Shown piece by piece: positions 47,401 through 57,213 of a stretch of DNA of 64,000 nt. The notes beneath the pieces were generated by a model. That model saw only the letters and a program-made list of their open reading frames with translations. It made no database searches and was not told the origin of the DNA. The first letter of the stretch is position 1. The number at the start of each line of letters is the position of its first letter. Origin of the DNA: Nectonema munidae (Eukaryota; Nematomorpha; Nectonematoida; Nectonematidae); contig JAUIRK010000900.1 of the NCBI GenBank assembly GCA_030549495.1, positions 1 to 64,000 on the forward strand, in the 5' to 3' direction. Made by a program: the position numbers and the translations under genes.

Positions 47401-49764
47401 AAATAGTTTTTTTTACTTCAGAATTTTTATTTTGCTTTTAAAAATATAAATTTTTTTTAAGTACGATCGCTTTCACATTCACTCATCAGAAGACACTAAA
47501 TAAAACGAAGAAACGAATCCACGCTCTTTTTGAACAAGTGGAGAAGAGGAACACTTAGAACATTATGTTTATAATAATATCTAAGTTATTTTTCAAACGA
47601 TTAAAACATTTATGCTTTCATAGATCATGTTTTTTCATTTTAAAGATTTGTGTCTAAACATGCAGCGAACAATCATGGTGTATGTGATATATAGTCAAAG
47701 ATTTTGATTCTCTGTCAATTTGAATACAGAAAGTCTAAATTACCTTTTATAAGAGAACGTAACTCACGAGAAATATTACAAATAATACTTCTACTGTCTC
47801 TATTTTCTTTAGAGATAGAAAATAAAATTTCATTGATTAGGGATTTGAATTAATGTAGTTTGACATTTTTTCATTTTCCCTTTATTTTTTTATTATTTTT
47901 TTTTGTTTTTTTTCCCGCTTTTGTAAGTTTTTTCCGGTATCGGTTCCTAATTTTTGATATTTATGCAAACCCTAATCCTAACCAAGTTAATAAAGATGTT
48001 ACATACTTTCATGCTTTAAAAAACAAACTGAAATAAAGAAAATACATCGCTTCTCGTATGATAAGCCAAACACAAAAACCTGAGGATGGGCTTGTTTGTT
48101 CTTATAATATATCCAAATTAATCGCTAAATCAGGAAAATCACATTCAGAACAGCTTCTTTTACCAGTTATAGAAGTTTTGCGCAACGTTGCATATTATAC
48201 TTCTCCTCATACTATTATTAAATCAATTCCTCTCAGCGATGATACTTTTCGAAGAAGAATTGATAAAATAGCCGAAGACATTGAAGAAGCCGTATGTGAC
48301 ATTCTTAAAAAACAAAAATTTGGCTTGCAACTGGATGAGTCCACGTTACCAAGCAATGAGGCCCTGCTTTTGGCTTATGCACGTTTTATTAAATATAATA
48401 TAATAGTTCAAGAAATACTCTTTGCTAATGAGTTGGAAACTTATACCCGAGGCACCTCTATTTTTTGGCAGTAGAAAAGTTCTTGAAAGAAAGGGATATT
48501 CCACTAACAAACATCATTGCCTGCGCTACAGATGGCGCCCCCGCATTAACGGGAAAACATAGAGGTTTTCTTTTTTATTTGAAAAAAGCAGTGCCACACG
48601 TTTTTACAAATCATCGTGTGATTCATCGCTAGCATTTAGTGGCTAAAAATTTGAGCTCTCGCCTCTTCGATTAACTCAGTCTGTCATTTAATCTATGAAT
48701 AAAATAAAGAGCCACCCGCTGAATTCTCATATGTTGCGTCAAATGTATAAAGACAATGATGAAAAATTCGTTCTTCTTCTTCAACATACTGAAGTCAGAT
48801 GGCTTTCCAGAGGAAACTGTCTGAAGCATTTTTTCCCTTATTTGATACTGTCGTCCAATTTTTACAACAAATTAATTGCAACGACTTGAGTGATGGGCTC
48901 TTGTCACGCAAAAAAGACATCGCATATCTTACGGATTTGTTCTGCATATTCATTTATTTGAATGTGCAATTACAAGGTGATAATATTACCCTCATCAACG
49001 CGAAATCTAAAATCTGTAATTTCATAGATAAATTGTATTTTCTTAGAACAAATATGGGTCCTGGAAATTTGGTAAACTTTCCAACTCTGAAACTAAGTAC
49101 TGATGACTCTCATATTACAGAAGATGATGACCTTTTTAATTATTGAGATCATTTGAAATCTCTAAGAGAGAATACTTTTACAAGATACAACGACCTGATA
49201 GATATGGAAATACCTGACTGGGTTTTAAATCCATTCACTTACGATTGCTCAAATGAAACTAATTTTTTACTTCAAGATGAGCTAATTGCGGTGAAAAATG
49301 GCTTCGAGTTAAAGACTCTTTTCAAAAAATCGTATGCTGAGTTTTGGTTACAGAGAGAAATCCCTGATAGATATACAAATTTATGAGATAGAATTAAAAT
49401 TTACTTTCTTGCTTTTCCATCCACTTACATGGCCGAACGTGGATTCAGCGCAGTTTCCAAACTTTTAACCAAGCAAAGAAATCATCTTCAAATTGCAAAA
49501 AGAGGTGATTTGAGAATTAATTTAAGTAACTTTGATTCCAGAGTAAATGAACTGGTGCAAAAACATTATTTTCATCCCTCCCATTGAAATCATTTTATCA
49601 GAAATCAATATATTGTAAATATGGTAAAATATGCATTTCTGGAATTTTTAATTTAATAAATTTTTGCAATTTGTGATATATAATTTAAAATTAAAGGAAG
49701 GGAGTGGTGAAAAATTGGGTTATGTTAAAAGGGGCGATGGTTTGAAAAAGTTTGAGAACCACTG

Positions 49765-49772
49765 TTGTAAAG
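49765..49772. repeat. 8-bp target-site duplication, right copy (ttgtaaag)
   Basis: Exact copy of 44523-44530 after the right end of the hAT. Confidence 0.85.
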
Positions 49773-50147
49773 TAATATAACCCCTTTACCTCTACATAAT
49801 CAAGATTTGCTAACAACCAACTTGGGATCGTTCAATTTGCTAATGATAACTTGCTCGCTTTTGTATACGTACATACCTATGCACACTCAAACATACAGCC
49901 TTTTCCAGCGTCTAAAGAAAATATAGAAAAAGATTGGAAACGAATTATTTCTAATAAATAGATGAAATACTAATCTGTCTTAAAGTTTTTTTACTCTTTT
50001 TCAAAATATTAAACACGATGATAGTGAAATAGCTCGTTGTCGTTAAAAGAGAATTTTTTGGATAATTTTATTTTTTAATTTTTTTTGGTTTTTATTGCAT
50101 CAAATTTAAATGTCTGAATTATTTCCTAGTTAGAAGTTTATATCTTA
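49773..50147. promoter_or_regulatory. upstream region of the LOTUS-domain gene
   Basis: About 375 bases between the hAT and the ATG at 50148. No coding sequence. The promoter of the LOTUS gene should lie here; no TATA box or initiator could be told from the AT-rich background. Confidence 0.25.
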
Positions 50148-50455
50148 ATGACGTTTTCCCAAGTCTCACACCTTAAAGATAAAATTAAAAGGGATATTAT
50201 TTGTGTTTTAGTGTGTTTTTCAGATTGGATAACCCTGGATAGTTTTTATAGGCTTTATCAAGAACTAACATGCTCTAGCATACCATTTGAAATATTTGGT
50301 GTTTCTTCACTACAAGAATTTATAACATCACTTGATCGTGATACAATTGAAACAAAATTTATGCATGGTAGACTCTTTGTGAAAAGAGTTCCAAATCCAG
50401 TTACCGAACATTTCAGAAGATTTCATTCTAAAGACACACCTAAAAGTAATATTAT
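50148..50455 (+). CDS. LOTUS (OST-HTH) domain gene, first exon
   Basis: ATG 50148 starts MTFSQVSHLKDKIKRDIICV. Residues about 8-78 fit a LOTUS/OST-HTH winged-helix domain: an N-terminal helix, then LDSFYRLYQELTCSSIPFEI, FGVSSLQEFITSLDRDTIET and a C-terminal strand GRLFVKRVP. LOTUS domains occur in TDRD5, TDRD7/Tejas, Oskar and MARF1, where they bind RNA or the Vasa helicase in germline granules; a start almost at the N terminus is most like TDRD5/TDRD7. The frame stays open to TAA near 50478, but a donor gtaata at 50456 (AAAA/GTAATA) probably ends the exon in phase 2. The next coding block with similar domains is at 55433. No Tudor domain was found in the window. Confidence 0.68.
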
Positions 50456-51351
50456 TATTTATATACACAAATTTTCTTAATTCGGATCTATTTATCTAAG
50501 AATGAATACAATGTTTAATAATTTTATATTTAATATAATGAATAAAAATTTGTTATAAAATCAGTACCAACCTTTTTCAAGATACGTATCATATGATATA
50601 AACTTGTACACTACTGTACTCCATGCTAATGCTTACAATAAAAAAAAAATAAAAATTCAAATACAGAAAATCACAAAGGTAAAAGAAAATTAATATTAAA
50701 TGTAGGTAACATTTTGCATAAGTGCTCACAACAAGGAGTGAAACAACCGCTCCTTCCTTCTTTTTCACCCCGAAGTAGGCTAATTCGGCATTTAAATATG
50801 TTAATATTAATATTGCCTCCAGGCTGAATTGTCCCAGAACCTTTTCACCCACCCTTAATGATATGAGCCAAGGTCAAAATTCTATCTCTTAAAATGGCTT
50901 ATTTTCATTTTCTCCTTCATTAACGTCATCATCATAAAAAGTACTTATTTTTGAGTTAATAGAAAAATATTTTCATTGCATAAAAAGAATTTATGGAAAA
51001 AAATATACTAGTTAATTAAAATAAATAATAATAATAGGCATGCAATACGTTATATATTATTCTTATGTTTAGTACATGTTATAAAAGAGAAAAGATTGAC
51101 CATTCTAGCGCATGCTAGATTAGGAACAAACTACGCCTGGAATTTGACTCCATCCCATATATACATACATGATAAGAGTATATATGTTATCCCTAGGTAT
51201 ATATTTTACAATAGGAATATGTGCCAATCCTAAGGTTAAGGAGGCGGATCTAGTACTCAGAAAAACAGAACGCAGAATTCCCTATTGCTAGGGTGCTATT
51301 GTATATGGGTAGTCACGTATGATAACTTTTCTCTTCTTTTTTTAGCATATA

Positions 51352-51359
51352 CCCCCAAG
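51352..51359. repeat. 8-bp target-site duplication of a MITE (cccccaag)
   Basis: cccccaag at 51352-51359 recurs exactly at 51617-51624. Confidence 0.92.
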
Positions 51360-51616
51360 CAGTGGCAGAACCAGGGGGGAGGTGGCTCATGGGCCTAGGC
51401 CCCTATGAAAAATGGCTTTGAAAATTACCCTTACAAATTTTGCTTTTTCTTAAAACAATACTTGTTGGTAGTTGATTATGTTTATATCAACGATATGACA
51501 AGTCGAATTCTAAAAGACATAATACAACTGTCGTATTCTCTGAAGACCTTTATCAAAATTGCTAAAAATTTAAATAGATTTCCGCCCCCTATAAGAAATT
51601 TCTGGATCCGCCACTG
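51360..51616. mobile_element. hAT-type MITE, 257 bp
   Basis: Ends CAGTGGCAGAACCAGG (51360) and CTGGATCCGCCACTG (ending 51616) are inverse copies with two or three mismatches, with perfect 8-bp duplications cccccaag. It has G/C-rich subterminal tracts (ggggggaggtggc; ccgccccct) and a non-coding interior. It lies at or within the 3' end of the LINE. Confidence 0.92.
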
Positions 51617-52257
51617 CCCCCAAGAACGCTTCAGCCTGGGGTTGCGTATTTTCTTAGTTTTTCACTAAACTTTTTATTCAATTTCTCCAACCGTTTCTGG
51701 AACCAAGAAAAGAAGGTCAGACTATGAGCAATTGTGAAAGGGTTGTCATAAACATTTCTAAAATTTTGTACACAAGGTCGTCTATTTTATTCATCCAAGT
51801 TGAGGGTAGGCATCGCAAAATGGATTCACTATATTTCTATTTCGGCATTGTTAGAATTTTAATGACATTGCCTACCGTCGTGGAATTGACGCCAAGTTGT
51901 TTAAGACATCCATATAGCGCTAAATCTTTTTTACCTTTCTTAATCTTTTCGTGAGCTTTACGATGAAAACTAAATCCTGCATCCTAATTGATTCCTAGAT
52001 ATTTTAGGTGGCGAACTCGCGGAATACTCCCTATAGTTGACGGGTTATTTTTGGAACAATTAGCGCCAAAGATGATGAACTTGCATTTAGAGTAATTCAC
52101 CTTAAGGTTTCATCCAGTGAAATATCTCCATAATATGGTATTTACGTCCGCAAGGTATTTGCAAATACGAAGGACACGCTTAGGGTCGTAATATACGCAT
52201 ATGTCCTTTGCGAAACTGATTATCCTAGCATAGAAAGACCTATTGGAATACTCTAAT

Positions 52258-52265
52258 GTCAGATA
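52258..52265. repeat. 8-bp target-site duplication of a MITE (gtcagata)
   Basis: gtcagata at 52258-52265 recurs exactly at 52510-52517. Confidence 0.92.
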
Positions 52266-52509
52266 CAAGGGCGCAACCAGAGGGGACAGTTATCCCCCCC
52301 CCCCCCACCGTCAGATAATCTTATGTTATAAATATTTAAACTTTTTAATTAAATTTCTAATAAAAAAATCTAAATTTTTAACTTATTTAAAACACTATTT
52401 AAGATTTATAAAAATATTTATTTTCAGACTTGAATTAAGGTCTTTTACTAATAGAAAAGAATCTCCTAGTTTTTGCCCCCTCCTTCAAAAATTTCTGATT
52501 GCGTTCTTG
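52266..52509. mobile_element. hAT-type MITE inserted in the LINE, 244 bp
   Basis: Ends CAAGGGCGCAACCAG (52266) and CTGATTGCGTTCTTG (ending 52509) are inverse copies with three mismatches, with perfect 8-bp duplications gtcagata. A 14-base C run (about 52291-52304) is near the left end and gccccctcc near the right. It splits the reverse transcriptase between its palm blocks, so it inserted after the LINE. Confidence 0.93.
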
Positions 52510-54332
52510 GTCAGATATGTAGATGTTGAACAGAAGTGGGCTTAGAGGCCTTGCCTGACCGCCCGTCCTTGGCTTATTCTACTGGAAAATTCGTTATTTA
52601 TTTTGACCTGAAATTTGCTTCGATAAAAAAAATTGTAAACTGAACATGCATGATGGCACAAACATGCTACTGAGTAAACAGCAAACCTTCATGCCAGAAT
52701 ATCAAGAGCCTTCTCAAGGTCGTAAGATATCATGCCTACGTAAAGGCCATCATTCAAGCTTTTAGCAACATCATGATATAAGGTAAGCCTAGCATGATTT
52801 GTTGAAAGTCTTTTTTTGAACCCAAACTGTTTGTCTGGGATAACTGGCTTCTCCTTGTACCAAGCATACTCCAAAAATTAATTTGTCATACGCTTTGCTC
52901 AGGCAAGGGGGAAGACTGATAGGCTGTAGGTCACTGGGTTTGCCGCTCTTTTTGTCAGCCTTTGGCACACAAACAAGTATAGCCCTTTTATAGCAGTTTT
53001 GGTAGAAGCCATCTTTTATAAAAGAGTTATACATTGCCATCAACACGTCCCTAAACCTAGGGGAAGATTCTTGATCAATAGGTTACTAACTTCATCCCAT
53101 CCCCCTGCTTTCCTAGTTTTGAAGTTTTTAATGATTAAAACCAGGTCCTAGTTGGACGAAGTTAGTTTTGTTTTTTGCAGATAAACGCCTAAAAACTCAA
53201 TTTCAGAATTAAGATTTTTCTTACCTGGAATTGTTCTATAACACATCTTCGTAATAATCAGCAAGCATCATACATTTATCTTTCGCCTCTATAGGTGTTC
53301 GGTTATTCCGAGTACCGACTTTGGACCTTTGCAGCCTGGCTTCAGCCCTGTAAACAGATTCGAGAACTTCAAAGAACACTTTAGCGGATTAAAGAATTTT
53401 TTGATGTTTGTGACTTTACTAGATGTGATTTCGTCGAGTTTTTTCCTAATGAGTTTTTGTAATCGTTTGATAAGATTTTTTGTCTTCGCGTCCCTAGTGT
53501 GAATGTATTTTCTATAGAGAACTCGTTTTTCTTTAACACTTCTTTGGAATTGAATTTTGGTATTTTCTAACCCCTTTCAGGGGAACTGCCTCTTGTTCCG
53601 CCGAGAGAATAGCATCGTTTACACACTCCGAAAGTTCCTCAAGAGGTTTTACTTGTATTTGTTGAACCTCATGACCGGCTAGGCCGAATCATTTAATAGA
53701 GACCTAAACCTATCACAGTTGGCTTGGCTGAACACCATCCTCTTTATTAAATTCCCATTGACACCCTAAAATTGTGGACCTAAGGAAACTGTGACTAAGA
53801 AGGTCTTGTGGTCAGATACACAGCAATTCTGAATAACTGCTTTGAGGCCATTAATGGTCTCAGATTGAAAGACATGCTTACAAGGTCTAGCACGTTCTTA
53901 TCTCGGCTCGGTGTTGAATCGTTACACCCATCGCTAGGCCTCGTGAGTGGCTTGTTCCTGGATGCACGAGAGTTCTATATCTCAGGATGGGGATGGAATA
54001 CTTGGCTTGGGATTTGACTTCGTTCAGAGAGAAGACATCTACGCTATATTCGGTAAGGTGCTCAATTAGAGTACTACGTTTCTTAGCCAAGCCGTTGATA
54101 TTGAAATTCAAAAATGTGAGCATTACAGATTGGCACTACACTATTCTATTTACTGGCACTCTAGTAGAAGATCTGCCTCCACTGCACTAACTCACCATTT
54201 TTCTAATTGTTCCTTGAATACTGGAGATTTAAAAATGGAGAGCGCTACTCTCATAATGTCTGCCTCAGAAAAGGAAGGCTTATTTATTAAGAAAAATTTA
54301 GCCTGTGTTATATGTGGCTCATCTGCAAACTA

Positions 54333-54465
54333 AATCGTTACTGTAATGAAATCACGCTTACTCAACCAAACTTTTGTCATCTCTATCACGGTGTCACATA
54401 ATCGTTACTGTAATGAAATCAGTCGCTTTTTTGTCCCAATTTTTGTCATCTTTCATTGTTTGCGT
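54333..54465 (+). repeat. tandem duplication, two units of about 67 bp
   Basis: aatcgttactgtaatgaaat starts at 54333 and again at 54400; the rest of each unit (ttttgtcatct) is also similar. It sits directly at the 5' edge of the LINE and could be its repeated 5' UTR or the target. Confidence 0.6.
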
Positions 54466-55410
54466 TGTAATTTTTCTTTATAAATTTATCATTTTTAAGT
54501 TTTTTTGCAAATAATATCTAATTGAATTTGGAAATGATTTTTTATAACTTATAAAAATGAATTAACTAATATAAAATTTTCATAGTTAAAAACATTAAAA
54601 AATTTTAGCTATGTGCGCCCCTGCTATTATAAATTTACTCCAAATTTGATAAAATAAATTAATAAATAATTTATTAAATCTAATTAACTTAAAATTCACG
54701 TCTCATATTAGATAAAATATTAATTTTTTGAAATATTGTATTTTAAAATAAATTTATCATTTGATCATTTTATTTGAAAAAAACATGCTAAGCTTCGCCT
54801 AATTGAGCCAAAATCGTGCAATTTGGACCAATCGTTTTTTGGGCCGAAATGCCCGTAATCCAATCTGTGACCCCTACCCTATCTTGCACTAAATTTTCAG
54901 GCTTGTACTAATACTAGCGCATCTAAGCTCCCTTAATGCTATTAACTTTTGCCTCTTTTATATATTGTTTTGATCTTGGTGTTGAAGCGTTAAAAAATTT
55001 TATATATGTAAAGAGGAAATTTTGTAGGAGTGTCGTTCCGTATATCTAATTGGTACATAATATCATTTTTGTTGGAGAAAATTTAATCTAGTCTGAAACT
55101 GTGCTCAAATTTGAACTACATTTTCCAATAAAAGAAAATAGGGTCATGTTATAAAATTAAAAAACTTGAAGTAACTGTTCCCTTTGAAACTCTGATTTAT
55201 CGAAAATCATAGTCAGATTTGCGATTTTTGTAGGGATAGAGTTTTATCTTATTTTAAAACTTATGCATGACCATTTTGTATGGCTTCTGTATAGGAACGC
55301 AAACGAACTCAAATTTCAAATGCAATTCAATAGAGATTAGTCAAATTCATCTGCTTTGGGTGAACTAAAGTGGACTAAAGCCGGCCTTTTTCAATTCAAG
55401 ATTTTTTTAT
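54466..55410. other. remainder of the LOTUS gene intron
   Basis: AT-rich with no recognised exon or complete element. A short G/C patch (tgtgcgcccctgct at about 54610) and ccctaccctatc near 54870 resemble eroded MITE ends. Confidence 0.4.
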
Positions 55411-55432
55411 TTGAATACGTATTATATTTTAG

Positions 55433-56118
55433 AATATAAAAGTCAAAATGTCTTTGTGGACGACGAACTTTTCAATCCCTTTGGCTTACCCTTATTTTCC
55501 TTTTTTGACAAGAATATAAATCAAATGCCGAAAGAAAAAAGTTTCAACATGAGTTCCACATTTCCCATCTTCGTTCCATATGCGACGCGACTTAAAATTG
55601 AAGAGTTATTCAGTTATCAATTCCAATCTCCTTTTGCCCTTAAAAATGGCTGCTTATTAAAAAAGAAGCCTGAAGACACTAAAAGGTCTTACATTCACAT
55701 AGCATCTTTATTGCCTGCATTTTCTGCTTTGCACACCACAGACTTGAGGCAAGAAGTTGAATTCGATTCCATTTTTCAACTACTCCTCTCCATTCCTAAC
55801 GTAATTTCTCTGCACAAAATAGAAAACACCTTTTTTGCTTCTCAGCCAACCCAAAAATTTTCTATAAAGCTTCAAGAAGATCTCACTGAATTTATCAAGC
55901 AGATTCCAAATGGTCTTACCAGCGAGCACTTCTTTTCCTCCTATTTGCAATTTTTTGGAATAAGCTTTGACCTGTTTGAATACGGCTTTTCCGATCTGCG
56001 CATCTTCTTACTCGAATTCTCTCCCAAAATATTCAATGTCCAATTTTTGAATGAATCTAAAACTGACTTCATCATTTTTCCACAATCATCATTACAGCAA
56101 CCTGAAAAAAGTAGTTGA
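55433..56118 (+). CDS. LOTUS (OST-HTH) domain gene, later exon with one or two further LOTUS domains
   Basis: The frame is open from the acceptor at 55432 to TGA 56116-56118, about 228 residues. A linker (VFVDDELFNPFGLPLFSFFD and onward) is followed by a degenerate LOTUS-like half (VEFDSIFQLLLSIPNVISLH, about 55755-55820). A clear second domain follows: KLQEDLTEFIKQIPNGLTSE, then FFSSYLQFFGISFDLFEYGF, SDLRIFLLEFSPKIFNVQ and DFIIFP (about 55865-56085). Tandem LOTUS domains are characteristic of TDRD5/TDRD7 and MARF1. The polypeptide ends QQPEKSS; AATAAA at 56267 supports a 3' end here, which would make a protein without Tudor domains, like a short Tejas. The frame is intact and the codon use smooth, so the gene is probably active. 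Confidence 0.7.
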
Positions 56119-56266
56119 TTCTTTTTTGCTTGACCAGAGTTTAGTTATCTATTTCAAGGTTATGATCTCTCTTCCATATGATAGCGCGTTGTTTTCTCTT
56201 TAATAATAATAATAGATCATCTTTTTTAATTTTACTCCCTTACTCAAATAATTTTACACTCGTCAG

Positions 56267-56272
56267 AATAAA
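56267..56272 (+). terminator. polyadenylation signal AATAAA after the LOTUS gene
   Basis: AATAAA lies 149 bases after the stop codon of the LOTUS gene, a reasonable 3' UTR length. In AT-rich DNA such hexamers are common, so support is modest. Confidence 0.4.
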
Positions 56273-56284
56273 CCATTAGAGGAT

Positions 56285-56990
56285 GAAGAGAGATGATTTA
56301 TTACAGTTGTATCTTTCTTTCAATGTATTTGTTAATACACAGATTATATGCACAGTAAAAGCGAAACTTTCTTTCCATATATTTTCTATACAAATATATA
56401 GTACTTATATACAAGTATGCGCGTAGCCGCTGTTACCCACACATTTTTTTGTTGGGCGGTGTGAGTGCAGTCATTGAAACATTGAATGGGAGTATAAAAT
56501 ATTTTGTTTGATATAAAGTGTAAGTTGTATGTTTAGACTAGTAGGCTAAATTGTGTTTGGAATTATAAAGTAACATCTGATATACTTTTAGATTTAGTCT
56601 TAACCCTCATACCATCTTTGGCTGCTTTTTCATTCATCAGGGTAAAATGTGTCAGTAAAAATAAGGGGAGTATGAGGGTTGAGACACTATTCGTTAAAAA
56701 TATATTTGAAACATGGCTACCGGTGCATCCAGTTAAAAAATTTTGGTATATCTTGTCAAATAGTAAATGAAAGATAGGCACTCTTGAAACCTTCTCTTTC
56801 GAATAATATTTTATTAATAAAGAGTGAAATAAGAAAGAAAGTTATTCAATAAATTTTATGTATGTTTATTAGGGTGGCGCAAAAAAAAATATTTTTTTGA
56901 AACATAAAAAAAATTGTGTTACAATTCCTAATTAAAGAAATAATTATTATTATCAATAAACTTGCTATAAATTCTTTTATAACAGCTGCC
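56285..56990. other. intergenic between the LOTUS gene and the remnant at 57 kb
   Basis: No gene or element was recognised. A 73-codon minus frame at 56563-56781 has no motifs. Confidence 0.4.
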
Positions 56991-56995
56991 TTTAA

Positions 56996-57213
56996 AACAC
57001 GGAAAGTTTGATTGATTTAAAACCCCTTGAAAATGGATTTGATCATCCAGAATTATGTAAAGCTCTGGATAGATCAAGAGTAAGTAATATAGATGTTTGT
57101 TTATTTTTTAATTTTAAAAGATTTAAACCCTGTCAGCTGTGTAAAACAGTTCTTTTTTCTTGCAACCTACAAATCCTTTTGGAGAAAAATGGAAATTGTA
57201 AAGAGAAATATTA
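56996..57213 (+). pseudogene. unidentified coding remnant, 5' part (split by the RTE)
   Basis: Open in one frame: NTESLIDLKPLENGFDHPEL, CKALDRSRVSNIDVCLFFNF, KRFKPCQLCKTVLFSCNLQI, then LLEKNGNCKEKY up to the RTE insertion. After the RTE, the right copy of the duplicated target continues in the same frame at 60358. An intron with donor AGA/GTAAGT at 57080 can be drawn, but the frame is open through it, so an intronless remnant is preferred. It is probably transposon-derived, because its continuation shares a motif with 63157-63575. Confidence 0.45.
57137..57213. repeat. 77-bp target-site duplication, left copy
   Basis: The 77 bases from ctgtgtaaaacagttc to gagaaatatta are repeated without a mismatch at 60280-60356. 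They flank the RTE on both sides and belong to the pre-existing coding remnant. Confidence 0.93.

Larger units (their letters stand above)
46729..47974. mobile_element. composite hAT-like element nested in the larger hAT
   Basis: The ends tagggtttgc (46729) and gcaaaccctA (ending 47974) are inverse copies with 8-bp duplications atcctaac outside. An extra copy of the right end (ggtatcggttcctaatttt then cttatgcaaaccctag) lies internally at about 47150-47188. So the element is composite: a 460-bp unit plus about 790 bases ending in the second right end. It has no transposase of its own. Between the two right ends it carries a minus-strand fragment that looks like a LINE. Confidence 0.8.
46560..49587 (+). 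pseudogene. hAT transposase (ZBED5/SCAND3-like), interrupted
   Basis: The BED zinc finger is at 46572-46726 (YLKFGFI, then KPMCFICARKNS with C-x2-C, and WAEHIKKMHP with H-x4-H), split by one frame change and cut by the nested element. Coding resumes at about 47990 and runs through 48058-48474 (FGLQLDESTLPSNEALLLAY, first catalytic Asp), 48470-48640 (IIACATDGAPALTGKHRG, second Asp), 48720-48850 (LLQHTEVRWLSRGNCLKHFF), 48900-49145 (LNVQLQGDN and onward), and 49153-49587 (FPSTYMAERGFSAVSKLLTK with the C-terminal dimerisation segment, then VNELVQKHYFHPSH and TGA). About five stops or frame changes lie along it. All major domains are represented, so it is an old but nearly complete copy. Confidence 0.88.
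44531..49764 (+). mobile_element. near-full-length hAT (ZBED5/SCAND3-like) with a nested insertion
   Basis: The left end tggtgtttttcaaagtgg at 44531 and the right end tttgagaaccactg ending at 49764 are imperfect inverse copies, flanked by perfect 8-bp duplications ttgtaaag. The element is 5234 bases, of which 1246 belong to a second hAT-like element at 46729-47974. A G run (about 44624-44633) lies just inside the left end. It encodes a nearly complete but broken transposase. Coding decay together with an intact target duplication suggests moderate age. Confidence 0.9.
51625..54333 (-). pseudogene. non-LTR retrotransposon (Jockey/CR1-like), broken
   Basis: On the minus strand, from 54333 down: the end of an ORF1-like frame (ADIMRVALSIFKSPVFKEQL, about 54270); the endonuclease start MLTFLNFNINGLAKKRSTLI with VDVFSLNEVKSQ (54123-53890); a linker with many stops; then reverse transcriptase blocks YKRAILVCVPKADKKSGKPS (about 52980), ISLPPCLSKAYDKLI, PDKQFGFKKRLSTNHARLTL (about 52830), VGMISYDLEKALD (palm, first Asp) and GGQARPLSPLLFNIYIS (about 52550). 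A MITE then interrupts at 52266-52509. After it come SFAKDICVYY (about 52205), in which the usual FADD is FAKD, and RHLKYLGI (about 52010). About a dozen stops and frame changes; the lost catalytic Asp alone would inactivate it. The 5' side is truncated and the 3' end is not exact. Confidence 0.82.
50456..55432 (+). other. probable 5-kb intron of the LOTUS gene, filled with mobile elements
   Basis: Between the two LOTUS coding blocks lie a minus-strand LINE (about 51625-54333) and hAT-type MITEs at 51360 and 52266. The remaining stretches (50480-51350 and 54430-55430) hold no recognised exon, although a small one could be missed. The donor at 50456 is phase 2. The best acceptor, tattttag at 55432, is phase 1; a weaker acceptor ataaaag at 55442 restores phase 2. 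So either the second acceptor is used or an exon is missing. About 90 times longer than the other introns here. Confidence 0.5.

Noticed and set aside
57007-57136. Host exon ending at the strong donor AGA/GTAAGT (57080) with a downstream acceptor at 57136
   Set aside because: The original frame stays open straight through the supposed intron and continues to the RTE, and the downstream part resembles another element-like ORF, so an intronless remnant is simpler.
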